From Zhengella sp020637775 (GTDB lineage: Bacteria > Pseudomonadota > Alphaproteobacteria > Rhizobiales > Rhizobiaceae): a stretch of DNA of 64,000 nucleotides. Position numbers and translations under genes: made by a program. Below, piece after piece: positions 35,594 through 43,333 of the stretch. The stretch is from the NCBI RefSeq assembly GCF_041397485.1, contig NZ_JAWKWO010000004.1, positions 1-64,000 on the forward strand, given 5' to 3'. Every line of letters begins with the position of its first letter. Positions within the stretch are counted from its first letter, which is position 1. A model generated the notes under the pieces. That model did no database searches. It had not been told where the DNA came from and saw only the letters and a list, made by a program, of their open reading frames with translations.

Positions 35594-36796
35594 ATGGCCT
35601 TTCTTGCCGACGCCCTTTCCCGCGTGAAGCCCTCTGCGACCATCGCCGTTGCGCAGAAAGCCCGTGAACTGAAAGCCAAGGGACGCGATGTGATCTCGCT
35701 TGGCGCAGGCGAGCCGGATTTCGACACGCCCGACAACATCAAGAAGGCCGCCATCGAGGCCATCCAGCGCGGCGAGACGAAATACACGCCGGTTTCCGGC
35801 ATTCCGGAACTGCGTCAGGCCATTGCCGCCAAGTTCAAGCGCGAGAACAACCTCGACTATGACTGGACCCAGACCATTGTCGGCACCGGCGGCAAGCAGA
35901 TCCTGTTCAATGCCTTCATGGCGACGCTCAATCCGGGCGACGAGGTGATCATCCCCGCGCCCTACTGGGTGTCCTATCCCGAAATGGTGCTGCTGTGCGG
36001 CGGCACGCCCGTCCCCGCCGCCACCACGCTGGAGCGCCAGTTCAAGCTGACGCCGGAAGCGCTGGAAGCCGCCATCACGCCGAAGACCAAGTGGCTCATC
36101 TTCAACTCGCCGTCCAACCCGTCGGGTGCCGCCTACAGCCATGATGAACTGAAGGCGCTGACCGACGTGCTGATGCGCCACCCCCACGTCTGGGTGCTGA
36201 CCGACGACATGTACGAGCACCTCGTCTATGGCGACTTCACCTTCTGCACGCCTGCCGAGGTCGAGCCCGGCCTGAAGGACCGCACGCTCACCATGAACGG
36301 CGTCTCCAAGGCCTATGCCATGACAGGCTGGCGCATCGGCTATGCCGCCGGCCCGATGGAACTCGTCAAGGCCATGGACATGATCCAGAGCCAGCAGACC
36401 TCCGGCGCATGCTCCATCGCGCAATGGGCATCGGTCGAGGCGCTGAACGGCCCGCAGGACTTCATCCAGACCAACAAGACCATCTTCCAGAACCGGCGCG
36501 ACCTCGTCGTCTCCATGCTCAACCAGGCCGAAGGCATCAATTGCCCGACGCCGGAAGGCGCCTTCTACGTCTACCCCTCCTGCGCCGGCCTCATCGGCAG
36601 GACCGCGCCCTCGGGCAAGGTGATCGCCAACGACCAGGATTTCGTGACCGAACTGCTGGAGAGCGAGGGCGTGGCCGTGGTCCATGGCGAGCCCTTCGGC
36701 CTTGGTCCGAATTTCCGCATTTCCTATGCCACGTCGGAAGCTCTGCTGGAGGAAAGCTGCAAGCGCATCCAGCGCTTCTGCGGCAATTGCCGCTGA
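35594..36796 (+). CDS. Pyridoxal-phosphate aspartate aminotransferase (class I)
   Basis: This 400-residue enzyme interconverts aspartate and oxaloacetate, probably with other amino donors. The fold type I domain shows the substrate loop SLGAGEPDFDTPDNI, NSPSNPSGAAYS, and the Schiff-base K239 in MNGVSKAYAMTGWRIGY. The C-terminal R in FRISYATSEALLEE is the substrate carboxylate contact. It matches the rhizobial AatA/AspC type Igamma. The start at 35594 is the ATG opening MAFLADALSRVKPSAT. A terminator follows at 36825. Confidence 0.95.
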   Translation: MAFLADALSRVKPSATIAVAQKARELKAKGRDVISLGAGEPDFDTPDNIKKAAIEAIQRGETKYTPVSGIPELRQAIAAKFKRENNLDYDWTQTIVGTGGKQILFNAFMATLNPGDEVIIPAPYWVSYPEMVLLCGGTPVPAATTLERQFKLTPEALEAAITPKTKWLIFNSPSNPSGAAYSHDELKALTDVLMRHPHVWVLTDDMYEHLVYGDFTFCTPAEVEPGLKDRTLTMNGVSKAYAMTGWRIGYAAGPMELVKAMDMIQSQQTSGACSIAQWASVEALNGPQDFIQTNKTIFQNRRDLVVSMLNQAEGINCPTPEGAFYVYPSCAGLIGRTAPSGKVIANDQDFVTELLESEGVAVVHGEPFGLGPNFRISYATSEALLEESCKRIQRFCGNCR

Positions 36797-37456
36797 GCCG
36801 CCTCCACACATCCGGTTGCCGCGGCGCCGCCCTCCGGGGCGGCGTTTCGCTTGTGGCAAGGTCAAGCCATATCAAGGGCTTGGGCCGCACCGGTGAAGCG
36901 GCCAGGCATGGCCCTGAATCAGCTTGTGAAGAAAGACGGCAGGCACGGCCTGGCAGCACCTGCACGATTTCGACAGGAATGTGCGGACCCGACTTCAAGC
37001 CAATGTTTCAATTGCCTTTTTCATGAGAAACTGAATCTGTTTGTGAAGGCCTTGCCACAGCGGGCAAAACCGTTTCCCGCCGCGGGGCGACAAAACGCTC
37101 GCCCCTGTGTTGAGGTGGGGCCCATGAACAACTTAAAAGTGTTTTATCGTTATTATACAACTCGCTTTGTCGCCGTCCGAAATCATCGCGTCAGCCAGTT
37201 GAACCAGCGCTTCAGGCTGGCCGGCCGGTGGTGCCTGGGGCCGCGTCCTTGCCACGACGTGACTTTCGCCCTTGCGCCAGCAAACCTTTGGTGAAACGAT
37301 GCCGGAACGCCGGGTTCAACGGCGCGCTGAGCGGCGGCCGGACGTGAGGTTCCGGGAGCGAAGCGGAAGTGCCGTCGCGCACTCGCCCTTCCCGAAATTG
37401 CCGCGAAAAAACCGGTCCTCCGCTCGCGTTCAACGCGTGAAAAGGAGGATTGTGCC
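36797..37456. other. Long intergenic region between aspC and the EF-G-like gene
   Basis: This 660-base gap begins with an aspC terminator (36825-36847). It includes an AT-rich patch near 37120-37165 that could hold promoter elements for the EF-G-like gene. A 56-codon frame starts at 37124 (MNNLKVFYRYYTTRF) after GAGGTGGGG but its sequence turns into non-protein-like composition, so it is not called. No tRNA or known RNA was seen. Confidence 0.4.
36825..36847 (+). terminator. Intrinsic terminator after the aminotransferase gene
   Basis: CGCCGCC (36825-36831) pairs with GGCGGCG (36838-36844), extended by one C-G pair, and is followed by TTT. It lies 28 bases after the stop. Confidence 0.6.
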
Positions 37457-39517
37457 ATGGGTGAACGCGCCGGAAGCAGACGCAAGGGGCCGAAATGCAT
37501 CGCCATTTGCGGTCCCTTCGCAAGCGGAAAGACGACTCTTCTGGAATCCATTCTGGAGCGGACCGGCGCCATCCAGCGCGCTGCCGAAACCGGCTCCGGC
37601 CATACCGTTTCCGACCATTCGCCGGAAGCCCAGGCCCACGCCATGAGCGTGGAGGCCGTAGCCGCGACCACCACCTTCCTGGATGAGGATTTCACCTTCA
37701 TCGACTGCCCCGGCTCCGTCGAATTCTCCCATGAGGCGGATGCGGTTCTGGCCGGTTGCGACGCGGCCATCGTGGTTGCCGAGGCGGACGAGAAGAAGAT
37801 TCCGGCGTTGCAGCTTGTTCTCAAGCGGCTGGACGAGATGACAATCCCCCGCATCCTTTTCCTCAACAAGATCGACACCGCCTCCATGCGGGTGCGCGAC
37901 ACCGTGGCATTGCTTCAGCCGGCTTCGTCCTTGCCGCTCCTGCTGCGCCAGATCCCCATCTGGAAGAACGGCATCGCCATCGGCGCCATCGACCTTGCGC
38001 TGGAGCGCGCCTATGTCTGGCGTGAACACGCCATGAGCGAGCAGACCGACATTCCCACCGAGGAGAAATCCCGCGAGATCGACGCCCGCTTCACCATGCT
38101 GGAAACGCTGGCCGACCATGACGACGCCCTCATGGAGCAATTGCTCGAAGAGATCGAACCGCCGCGCGACGAGGTTTTCGACGACCTGACGGCGGACCTG
38201 CGGGCGGGCCATGTCGTTCCCGTGATGATCGGCTCCGCGGCCCATGGAAACGGCGTCCATCGCCTGCTCAAGGCACTGCGCCATGATGCGCCTGACATTT
38301 CCGACACCATCGCGCGTCTCGGCATCGAGGGTGACGGGCCGCCGCTCGCCCATGTGATGAAGACCATTCACACGCCCCATGGCGGCAAGCTTTCGGTGGC
38401 CCGCGTGCTGCGCGGGCCCTTGTCCGACAGCACCGAGGTCATGGCCAGCAATGGCGCCGATGCGCGTATTTCCGGCATGTATCGCATGCTGGGCAAGAAC
38501 CAGGGCAAGGTCGGCTCCGCCGCCACGGGCGAAACTGTCGCGCTCGGCAAGCTGGAGGGCGTCGCCACCGGTGCCACCGTCGCACCGGGCAAGCAGGCGC
38601 CACAGGCTCTTTCCGGCGTGCCCGCCCCGCAACCCTTTCATTCGGTTGCTATCAAGGCCCGCGATCACAAGGACGATGTGAAGCTTTCCGCTGCCCTTAC
38701 CAGGCTCTGCGAGGAGGACCCGGCCCTCAGGGTGGAGCAGAGCCCGGGCACCGGCGAAACCATCCTTGGCGGCCAGGGGGAAATGCACCTGCGTGTCACG
38801 CTGGAACGGCTGGCGGGAAAATACCAGGCCTCGGTCGATGCCGGCGAGCCGCCCGTGCCCTATCAGGAGACCATCCGCAAGCCGGTGCAGGAGCGAGGCC
38901 GCCACAAGAAGCAGTCCGGCGGCCATGGGCAGTTCGGCGATGTGGTTCTGGAAATACGGCCGCTGCCGCGCGGCTCCGGCTTTGAGTTCACCGACACCAT
39001 TTCCGGCGGTGTTGTTCCGAAGCAGTATATTCCCTCCGTGGAATCGGGTGTGCGCGATTATCTGTCGAGCGGCCCGCTCGGCCTGCCCGTGGTCGACATC
39101 GCGGTCAACCTGTCGGACGGTTCCTACCATTCGGTGGATTCCTCCGACATGGCTTTCCAGATGGCGGCGAAACTGGCCATGCGCGAAGCCATGCCCAAGG
39201 CATCTCCCGTTCTGCTGGAGCCGGTGATGAAGGTGCGGATCTTCACGCCGTCCGATGCCACAGCGAAGATCACCGCGATCATTCCGCAACGGCGCGGTCA
39301 GATCCTCGGCTATGACGGCCGCCCGGATTGGGAAGGCTGGGACGTGGTCGAGGCCATGATGCCGCGCTCCGGGCTGACCGGTCTCATCATCGAATTGCGG
39401 TCGCTGACGGCAGGCGTTGCCTCCTACGAGGCCGAGTTCGATCACATGGCCGAACTGACCGGCAGGGCCGCAGACGAGGCGCTCGCCTCCATCCGCGAGC
39501 GCGCGGACGCCGCCTGA
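37457..39517 (+). CDS. Elongation factor G-like GTPase (EF-G paralogue)
   Basis: This 686-residue translational GTPase has the EF-G domain order: G domain (about 12-260), beta barrel domain II, then domains III-V with GQGEMHLRVTLERL and domain IV GRHKKQSGGHGQFGDV. G motifs are G1 GPFASGKT (19-26), G3 DCPG (83-86) and G4 NKID (137-140). The switch I consensus containing the essential threonine (RGITI) is not recognisable; HAMSVEAVAATTTF stands in its place. It belongs to the EF-G-like proteins seen in Alphaproteobacteria beside the true FusA, and may act in special ribosome states. Its 3' end overlaps the convergent gene by 76 bases. Confidence 0.86.
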   Translation: MGERAGSRRKGPKCIAICGPFASGKTTLLESILERTGAIQRAAETGSGHTVSDHSPEAQAHAMSVEAVAATTTFLDEDFTFIDCPGSVEFSHEADAVLAGCDAAIVVAEADEKKIPALQLVLKRLDEMTIPRILFLNKIDTASMRVRDTVALLQPASSLPLLLRQIPIWKNGIAIGAIDLALERAYVWREHAMSEQTDIPTEEKSREIDARFTMLETLADHDDALMEQLLEEIEPPRDEVFDDLTADLRAGHVVPVMIGSAAHGNGVHRLLKALRHDAPDISDTIARLGIEGDGPPLAHVMKTIHTPHGGKLSVARVLRGPLSDSTEVMASNGADARISGMYRMLGKNQGKVGSAATGETVALGKLEGVATGATVAPGKQAPQALSGVPAPQPFHSVAIKARDHKDDVKLSAALTRLCEEDPALRVEQSPGTGETILGGQGEMHLRVTLERLAGKYQASVDAGEPPVPYQETIRKPVQERGRHKKQSGGHGQFGDVVLEIRPLPRGSGFEFTDTISGGVVPKQYIPSVESGVRDYLSSGPLGLPVVDIAVNLSDGSYHSVDSSDMAFQMAAKLAMREAMPKASPVLLEPVMKVRIFTPSDATAKITAIIPQRRGQILGYDGRPDWEGWDVVEAMMPRSGLTGLIIELRSLTAGVASYEAEFDHMAELTGRAADEALASIRERADAA

Positions 39518-41730
39518 ACCTTGCCCGGCCGCGGCCCCGGCTTGTCCGTGCCGCGGCCGGCCCATGCGCGCACCGCGCCGGCCACGCGATGGGCGTCATC
39601 GGCATTCATGGCCGTGTGCAGTGGCAGCCGCACGAGCCGGCGCCAGGCGGCTTCCGCCTGCGGCAGGGCATGGCGTGCCACGCCCAGCCTGCGCCCTTCC
39701 CCGGAGAGATGCAGCGGCTTGTAATGCGACATCGCCTGGATGTCCCGCGCCGCCAGGAATGCCATCAGGCGCCGGGCAGCATCCGCGTCGCGCATCATCA
39801 GTCCGGCAATATGGTGGTTCGACCGGGTTTCGGAATCCGGCATGATCAGGTCGAAGGGCAGGCCGGCATGCTCGCCGAGCTGTTCCGCATAGATCGCGAA
39901 CAGCGCCGCCCGCCGCGCCAGGATATCGGGCAAGGCAGCCAGGTTGTCGCGCAGAAGGGCCGCCGGCATTTCCGGCGGGCGGAAACTGGATCCGGGCGAG
40001 ACCCATTCATAATGGCTGACGCGCCCTGCCTTGCAATCGGAAAAATTCGTTCCCCGCTCCATGATCCGGTCGATGCGCCGCAGCAGGGCCGGTTCCTGTG
40101 AATTGACCAGCAGCGCGCCGCCCTGACCGCCATGCACGACCTTCGTTTCATGGAAGGAAAGGCAGCCCATCAGGCCGAGCGTACCCAGCGCCTTGTCACC
40201 GCGCAAAGCGCCGGCACCCTGCGCCGCATCCTCGACAATCGCGATATCCCGGCCGTCGGTCATGGCGGCAATCGCCGCCACGTCGACGCTGCCGGCACCG
40301 TAATGCACCGGAACGATGGCGCGGGTGCGCGCCGTGATGCAACGCTCCAGGCTGGCCATGTCGGTCATCAGGCTGCGCGGATCGACATCGCAGGCCACGA
40401 TGCGCGCGCCGGTTCGCGCAAAGGCCGTGGCCGTGGCGGCAAAGGTGAAGCTGGGCACGATCACTTCGTCGCCCGGCCCCAGGTCCAGCGCAAGCGCCGC
40501 CACTTCCATGGCCGCAGTGCAGGAATGGGTCAGCCAGACATGCTGCGCACCCGTCAGCCGGCGGATATCGGCCTCCGCGCCCGCTGTCTGCGCCCCGCCT
40601 CCGGCCTGCCTTCCGGCAAGCAAGGCATCGCGCAGGTGCCTGCCGGGAACGTCCGCCGCGTGATGCGGCACGTGATAGGCGACGGGACGGGCGGCGGATG
40701 TGTCGGGACCGGCTTGCGCCGGTGCCAGCGGCGGCGGTGCCGCGATCGCCTTTCGCTCCGGGAGCCCGCTTGCGGCTGCGCGCAGGCGCTCCGCTTCCCC
40801 GGCCAGGATACGGGCCAGTTCGGCATCGAAACCGCTTTCCTGGCGAAAGCCAAGCGCCGCCAGCGCGCGCCCGTCGATACGATAGGCCCGGTCCTGAACG
40901 ACCCTGTCTGGAACATGACGCGGCCTGAGCGGAACGCCCACCGCCCTGGCAACGCGCGATGCCACCTCCAGCACGTTCAGGCTTTCGCGGGCGGCGACAT
41001 TGTAGGTGCCGTTCCTTGCCCTGTCATGGGACAGCACAAGGCTGGCGGCGCGGGCAAGGTCGCCGACCGGCAGGAACATCCGCTCCTGCTGCCCGTCGCC
41101 CTCGATGGGCAGCGCCAGGCCGGCCAGCGCGAAACCCGCGAAACGCGGCAACAGCTTCTCGAAATGCTGGCGCGTGCCCACCGCATTGCTTGGCCGCAGC
41201 ATGCGAACGTCCAGCCCGCGGGCGCGCATGCGCTCCACCTCGGCCTCGGCGGCGGCCTTCGAACGCGCATAGGGGCTGGAAGGGTTCAGCGCGGCTGTCT
41301 CTTCACAGGGGGCGAAGACCGGGCCGTAGACCTCGTCTGTGCTGAAATGGACGACCCGCGCAACGCCGGCCTCATGGGCCGCCTCCAGCACGATGCGTGT
41401 TCCGAGCCGGTTCACCGCATCGAAAAGGCCGGGATCGGCAAACGACCGGCAGACATGGCTCTCCGCGGCCAGGTGAAAGACCGCGTCGGCGCCACGAACG
41501 GCGTGAACCACGGTATCCCTGTCGCGGACATCGCCTTCAGTGAAGACCACGCGCCCGCTGCCCATCGCGCTGCAAAGATGGTCCATGCGTCCGGCATAGG
41601 TCAGAGCGTCGAGCACGCGGATGTTGGCGTCCGGGAACTGCACCAGCAGGTGATCGACCAGATGCGAGCCGATGAACCCGGCTCCGCCCGTCACCACGAC
41701 ATGTCTCGCTTCGAAACGGTTGCCAGTCAT
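39442..41730 (-). CDS. dTDP-glucose 4,6-dehydratase-like / WecE-like aminotransferase fusion
   Basis: This 762-residue protein joins two sugar-nucleotide enzymes. Residues about 10-320 are an extended SDR: GGAGFIG (15-21), HFSTDEVYG with T131-D132-E133 as in RmlB, and YxxxK (Y154, K158). A Pro/Ala linker (about 325-350) precedes a DegT/DnrJ/EryC1 aminotransferase (about 355-735): VWLTHSCTAAMEVAALAL, VEDAAQGAG and PLP-lysine K530 in CLSFHETKVVHGGQGG, like WecE/RffA. Dehydratase product would be the transaminase substrate. The start at 41730 follows GGGGGA; the frame is continuous. It is inferred to serve LPS or surface glycan synthesis. Confidence 0.85.
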   Translation of the reverse strand: MTGNRFEARHVVVTGGAGFIGSHLVDHLLVQFPDANIRVLDALTYAGRMDHLCSAMGSGRVVFTEGDVRDRDTVVHAVRGADAVFHLAAESHVCRSFADPGLFDAVNRLGTRIVLEAAHEAGVARVVHFSTDEVYGPVFAPCEETAALNPSSPYARSKAAAEAEVERMRARGLDVRMLRPSNAVGTRQHFEKLLPRFAGFALAGLALPIEGDGQQERMFLPVGDLARAASLVLSHDRARNGTYNVAARESLNVLEVASRVARAVGVPLRPRHVPDRVVQDRAYRIDGRALAALGFRQESGFDAELARILAGEAERLRAAASGLPERKAIAAPPPLAPAQAGPDTSAARPVAYHVPHHAADVPGRHLRDALLAGRQAGGGAQTAGAEADIRRLTGAQHVWLTHSCTAAMEVAALALDLGPGDEVIVPSFTFAATATAFARTGARIVACDVDPRSLMTDMASLERCITARTRAIVPVHYGAGSVDVAAIAAMTDGRDIAIVEDAAQGAGALRGDKALGTLGLMGCLSFHETKVVHGGQGGALLVNSQEPALLRRIDRIMERGTNFSDCKAGRVSHYEWVSPGSSFRPPEMPAALLRDNLAALPDILARRAALFAIYAEQLGEHAGLPFDLIMPDSETRSNHHIAGLMMRDADAARRLMAFLAARDIQAMSHYKPLHLSGEGRRLGVARHALPQAEAAWRRLVRLPLHTAMNADDAHRVAGAVRAWAGRGTDKPGPRPGKVQAASARSRMEASASSAALPVSSAM

Positions 41731-41823
41731 CGTTTCCCCCATTCCGTGCCGGCCTGAAACAGCTTCCGCCCAGCGGTTGAACTTGCCGGGAAGGCTGCAA
41801 GAGGCGTGCCTGCCGCAAATGAA

Positions 41824-41852
41824 AAACCCGGCGCATGCCATGCGCCGGGTTT
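41824..41852 (-). terminator. Second minus-strand terminator upstream of the fusion gene
   Basis: AAACCCGGCGCA (41824-41835) pairs with TGCGCCGGGTTT (41841-41852) around a 5-base loop. On the minus strand TTTTTC follows the stem. It lies between the sRNA and the dehydratase-aminotransferase gene start. Confidence 0.75.
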
Positions 41853-41915
41853 CCTCAGGTCCGCCATTTCCAGAAATCAACCGGCCCGGCGTCCTCGACG
41901 ATGCAACGGGCTGGC

Positions 41916-41946
41916 AAAAAAAAATGGCCGGATGGAAATCCGGCCA
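41916..41946 (-). terminator. Intrinsic terminator of the AbcR-like RNA
   Basis: A perfect 9-bp stem (TGGCCGGAT with ATCCGGCCA, 4-base loop) is followed by nine consecutive T on the minus strand (41924-41916). This is the strongest intrinsic terminator seen in the window. Confidence 0.92.
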
Positions 41947-42022
41947 ATAAATGGAGCTGCCACGAGGACAAACCTCCAGAGGGGAACACTCGGAGACGCC
42001 AATGGGAGGAGGAATGCGTCTC
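41916..42022 (-). ncRNA. abcR: AbcR-like (alpha-r15) trans-acting small RNA
   Basis: On the minus strand this roughly 105-nt region folds into three hairpins. The first (GAGACGC at 42022-42016 with GCGTCTC at 41999-41993) shows a 16-base loop containing CCTCCTCCC, an anti-Shine-Dalgarno motif. The second (CGAG/CTCG, 41963-41992) contains TTCCCCTCT. The last is an intrinsic terminator (TGGCCGGAT/ATCCGGCCA then nine T). AbcR RNAs in Rhizobiales repress ABC-transporter mRNAs at the ribosome site with Hfq, and in Brucella abcR2 lies next to vtlR, as here. The 5' end is estimated. Confidence 0.75.
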
Positions 42023-42023
42023 T

Positions 42024-42118
42024 GAGATGACCGGGATATGGACCCTTCCAAGCGGCTTGGCAATGGCGGATTGTGCATTGCACATATGCACTTGCTGCAT
42101 GGCTTTGCAGTCAATGCA
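42024..42118 (-). promoter_or_regulatory. Candidate promoter and LysR-type operator of the AbcR-like RNA
   Basis: On the minus strand CTTGGA (42052-42047) and CATCTC (42029-42024) are separated by 17 bases and could be -35/-10 elements. Upstream are the dyads TGCAT-N7-ATGCA (42074-42090) and TGCAT-N13-ATGCA (42096-42118). Their position fits activation by a LysR protein. VtlR activates abcR2 in Brucella; binding here is inferred. Confidence 0.45.
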
Positions 42119-42309
42119 TAATTTTTCAACGACTTGAACGTGCAGGGCCGGTCCGCATCGCCTCGAAAAAAGGCAATCGCATAGATCGTTTTCAACCGAA
42201 AAGCTGTGGATTGCAGGACAAGCCATGCGCCGGCGCAGGAATCCGTGGCGCGTCGCGGCCATGTTCCGGCCGTGCCTTCAGCGGAGGCAGCCGGCCGGGC
42301 GCTTGCAGT

Positions 42310-43206
42310 TCAGTAGTTCCACTTGCGCGCCTTGGACAGCATGAAATCGCGGAAGACGTTGAGCTTCGCCTGGTTTTTCATGGCTTCCGGATAGCAGAAA
42401 TAGGTTTCGAACGACGGCACTTCGGTCTGCGGCAGCAATTGCACAAGGCCGCTGTCCTTGCTGACGATATAGTCCGGCAGCATGGCAATGCCCGCGCCGC
42501 GCTGAACCGCCCGCTTGATGGAATGAAGGTCGTTCATCTGAAGCACCGCTTCCAGCGGATGGTCGTCCGGCCCCCGCAGCGTTTCCAGCCAGTTGAGGTT
42601 CTTCAGATAGGGAATGACCGGCTCGCCGAAGGTGATCAGCCGGTGCTTGTGCAGTTCCGACAGGGATTGCGGCTTGCCGAAACGGTTCACATAGTCCGGC
42701 GAGGCCCAGAGATGGAAATGGACGGTGAAAAGCTTGCGCTGGATGAGGTCGGGCTGCGATGGCGCACGCAGGCGAATGGCGCAATCCGCCTCGCGCATGG
42801 TGAGGTCGAGTTCCTCGTTTGAAAAGATGAGCTGGAGCCGGATGTCCGGGTAAAGTTCAAGGAATTCGTCGACGCGGTTGGAGAGCCATCCCGTGCCGAG
42901 CCCCACCGTTGTCGTCACCCGCAACAGCCCGGATGGCTTGTCGGTCGTCTCGGTCAGCCGGTTGCGCACGCTGTCCAGCTTCAGCATCACGTCCTGGGCG
43001 GTGGCAAACAGCATCTCGCCCTGTTCGGTCAGCACGAGGCCGCGCGCATGCCGGTTGAACAGCGGCACGCCCAGATCCTGCTCCAGCGCGCTGACCTGGC
43101 GCGAAATGGCCGATTGCGACAGGTTGAGCGTATCGGCGGCATGGGTGAACGAGCCGGCCTGCGCGGCGGCATGGAAAACCCTCAGCTTGTCCCAATCAAC
43201 AGGCAT
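42310..43206 (-). CDS. vtlR: LysR-family regulator VtlR/LsrB
   Basis: This 298-residue LysR regulator has an N-terminal winged helix (DWDKLRVFHAAAQAGSFTHA, SQSAISRQVSALEQDLGV) and an effector domain with TTVGLGTGWLSNRVDEFL. Its sequence and place beside trxB and lrp match VtlR (Brucella, Agrobacterium) / LsrB (Sinorhizobium), which links virulence or symbiosis and LPS or redox control to AbcR RNAs. An AbcR-like RNA lies directly downstream on the same strand. It is transcribed after trxB on the same strand, 127 bases apart. Confidence 0.9.
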   Translation of the reverse strand: MPVDWDKLRVFHAAAQAGSFTHAADTLNLSQSAISRQVSALEQDLGVPLFNRHARGLVLTEQGEMLFATAQDVMLKLDSVRNRLTETTDKPSGLLRVTTTVGLGTGWLSNRVDEFLELYPDIRLQLIFSNEELDLTMREADCAIRLRAPSQPDLIQRKLFTVHFHLWASPDYVNRFGKPQSLSELHKHRLITFGEPVIPYLKNLNWLETLRGPDDHPLEAVLQMNDLHSIKRAVQRGAGIAMLPDYIVSKDSGLVQLLPQTEVPSFETYFCYPEAMKNQAKLNVFRDFMLSKARKWNY

Positions 43207-43333
43207 GCACCCCCTCTACGCCCGGTTATTTCTGATTCCAGGCTGCATCTTTTCGTCGAATTGCATGACGCGCAAGTGAAGCACGTCACGCAACGGACAT
43301 CCATGCCCTTGACCGGACTGCCTACTCCGCTGA

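Larger units (their letters stand above)
41731..42309. other. Intergenic region containing an AbcR-like sRNA and terminators
   Basis: No protein gene was found in these 580 bases. From low to high coordinate it holds a hairpin terminator (41824-41852), the sRNA with its own terminator (41916-42022), a possible promoter (42024-42052) and repeated TGCAT/ATGCA dyads (42074-42118) that resemble a LysR-type operator. vtlR ends at 42310. Confidence 0.6.

Noticed and set aside
37124..37294. Small 56-codon gene upstream of the EF-G-like gene
   Set aside because: A weak ribosome site exists, but the product loses protein-like composition after about 25 residues and matches nothing known.
37430..39565. 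711-codon minus-strand frame opposite the EF-G-like gene
   Set aside because: The plus-strand protein has all the EF-G domains; the reverse frame has only His/Gly/Arg-rich shadow composition.
41731..42195. Upstream extension of the dehydratase-aminotransferase frame
   Set aside because: The extension crosses two terminators and the AbcR-like RNA; the SDR motif begins right after 41730, which has a good ribosome site.
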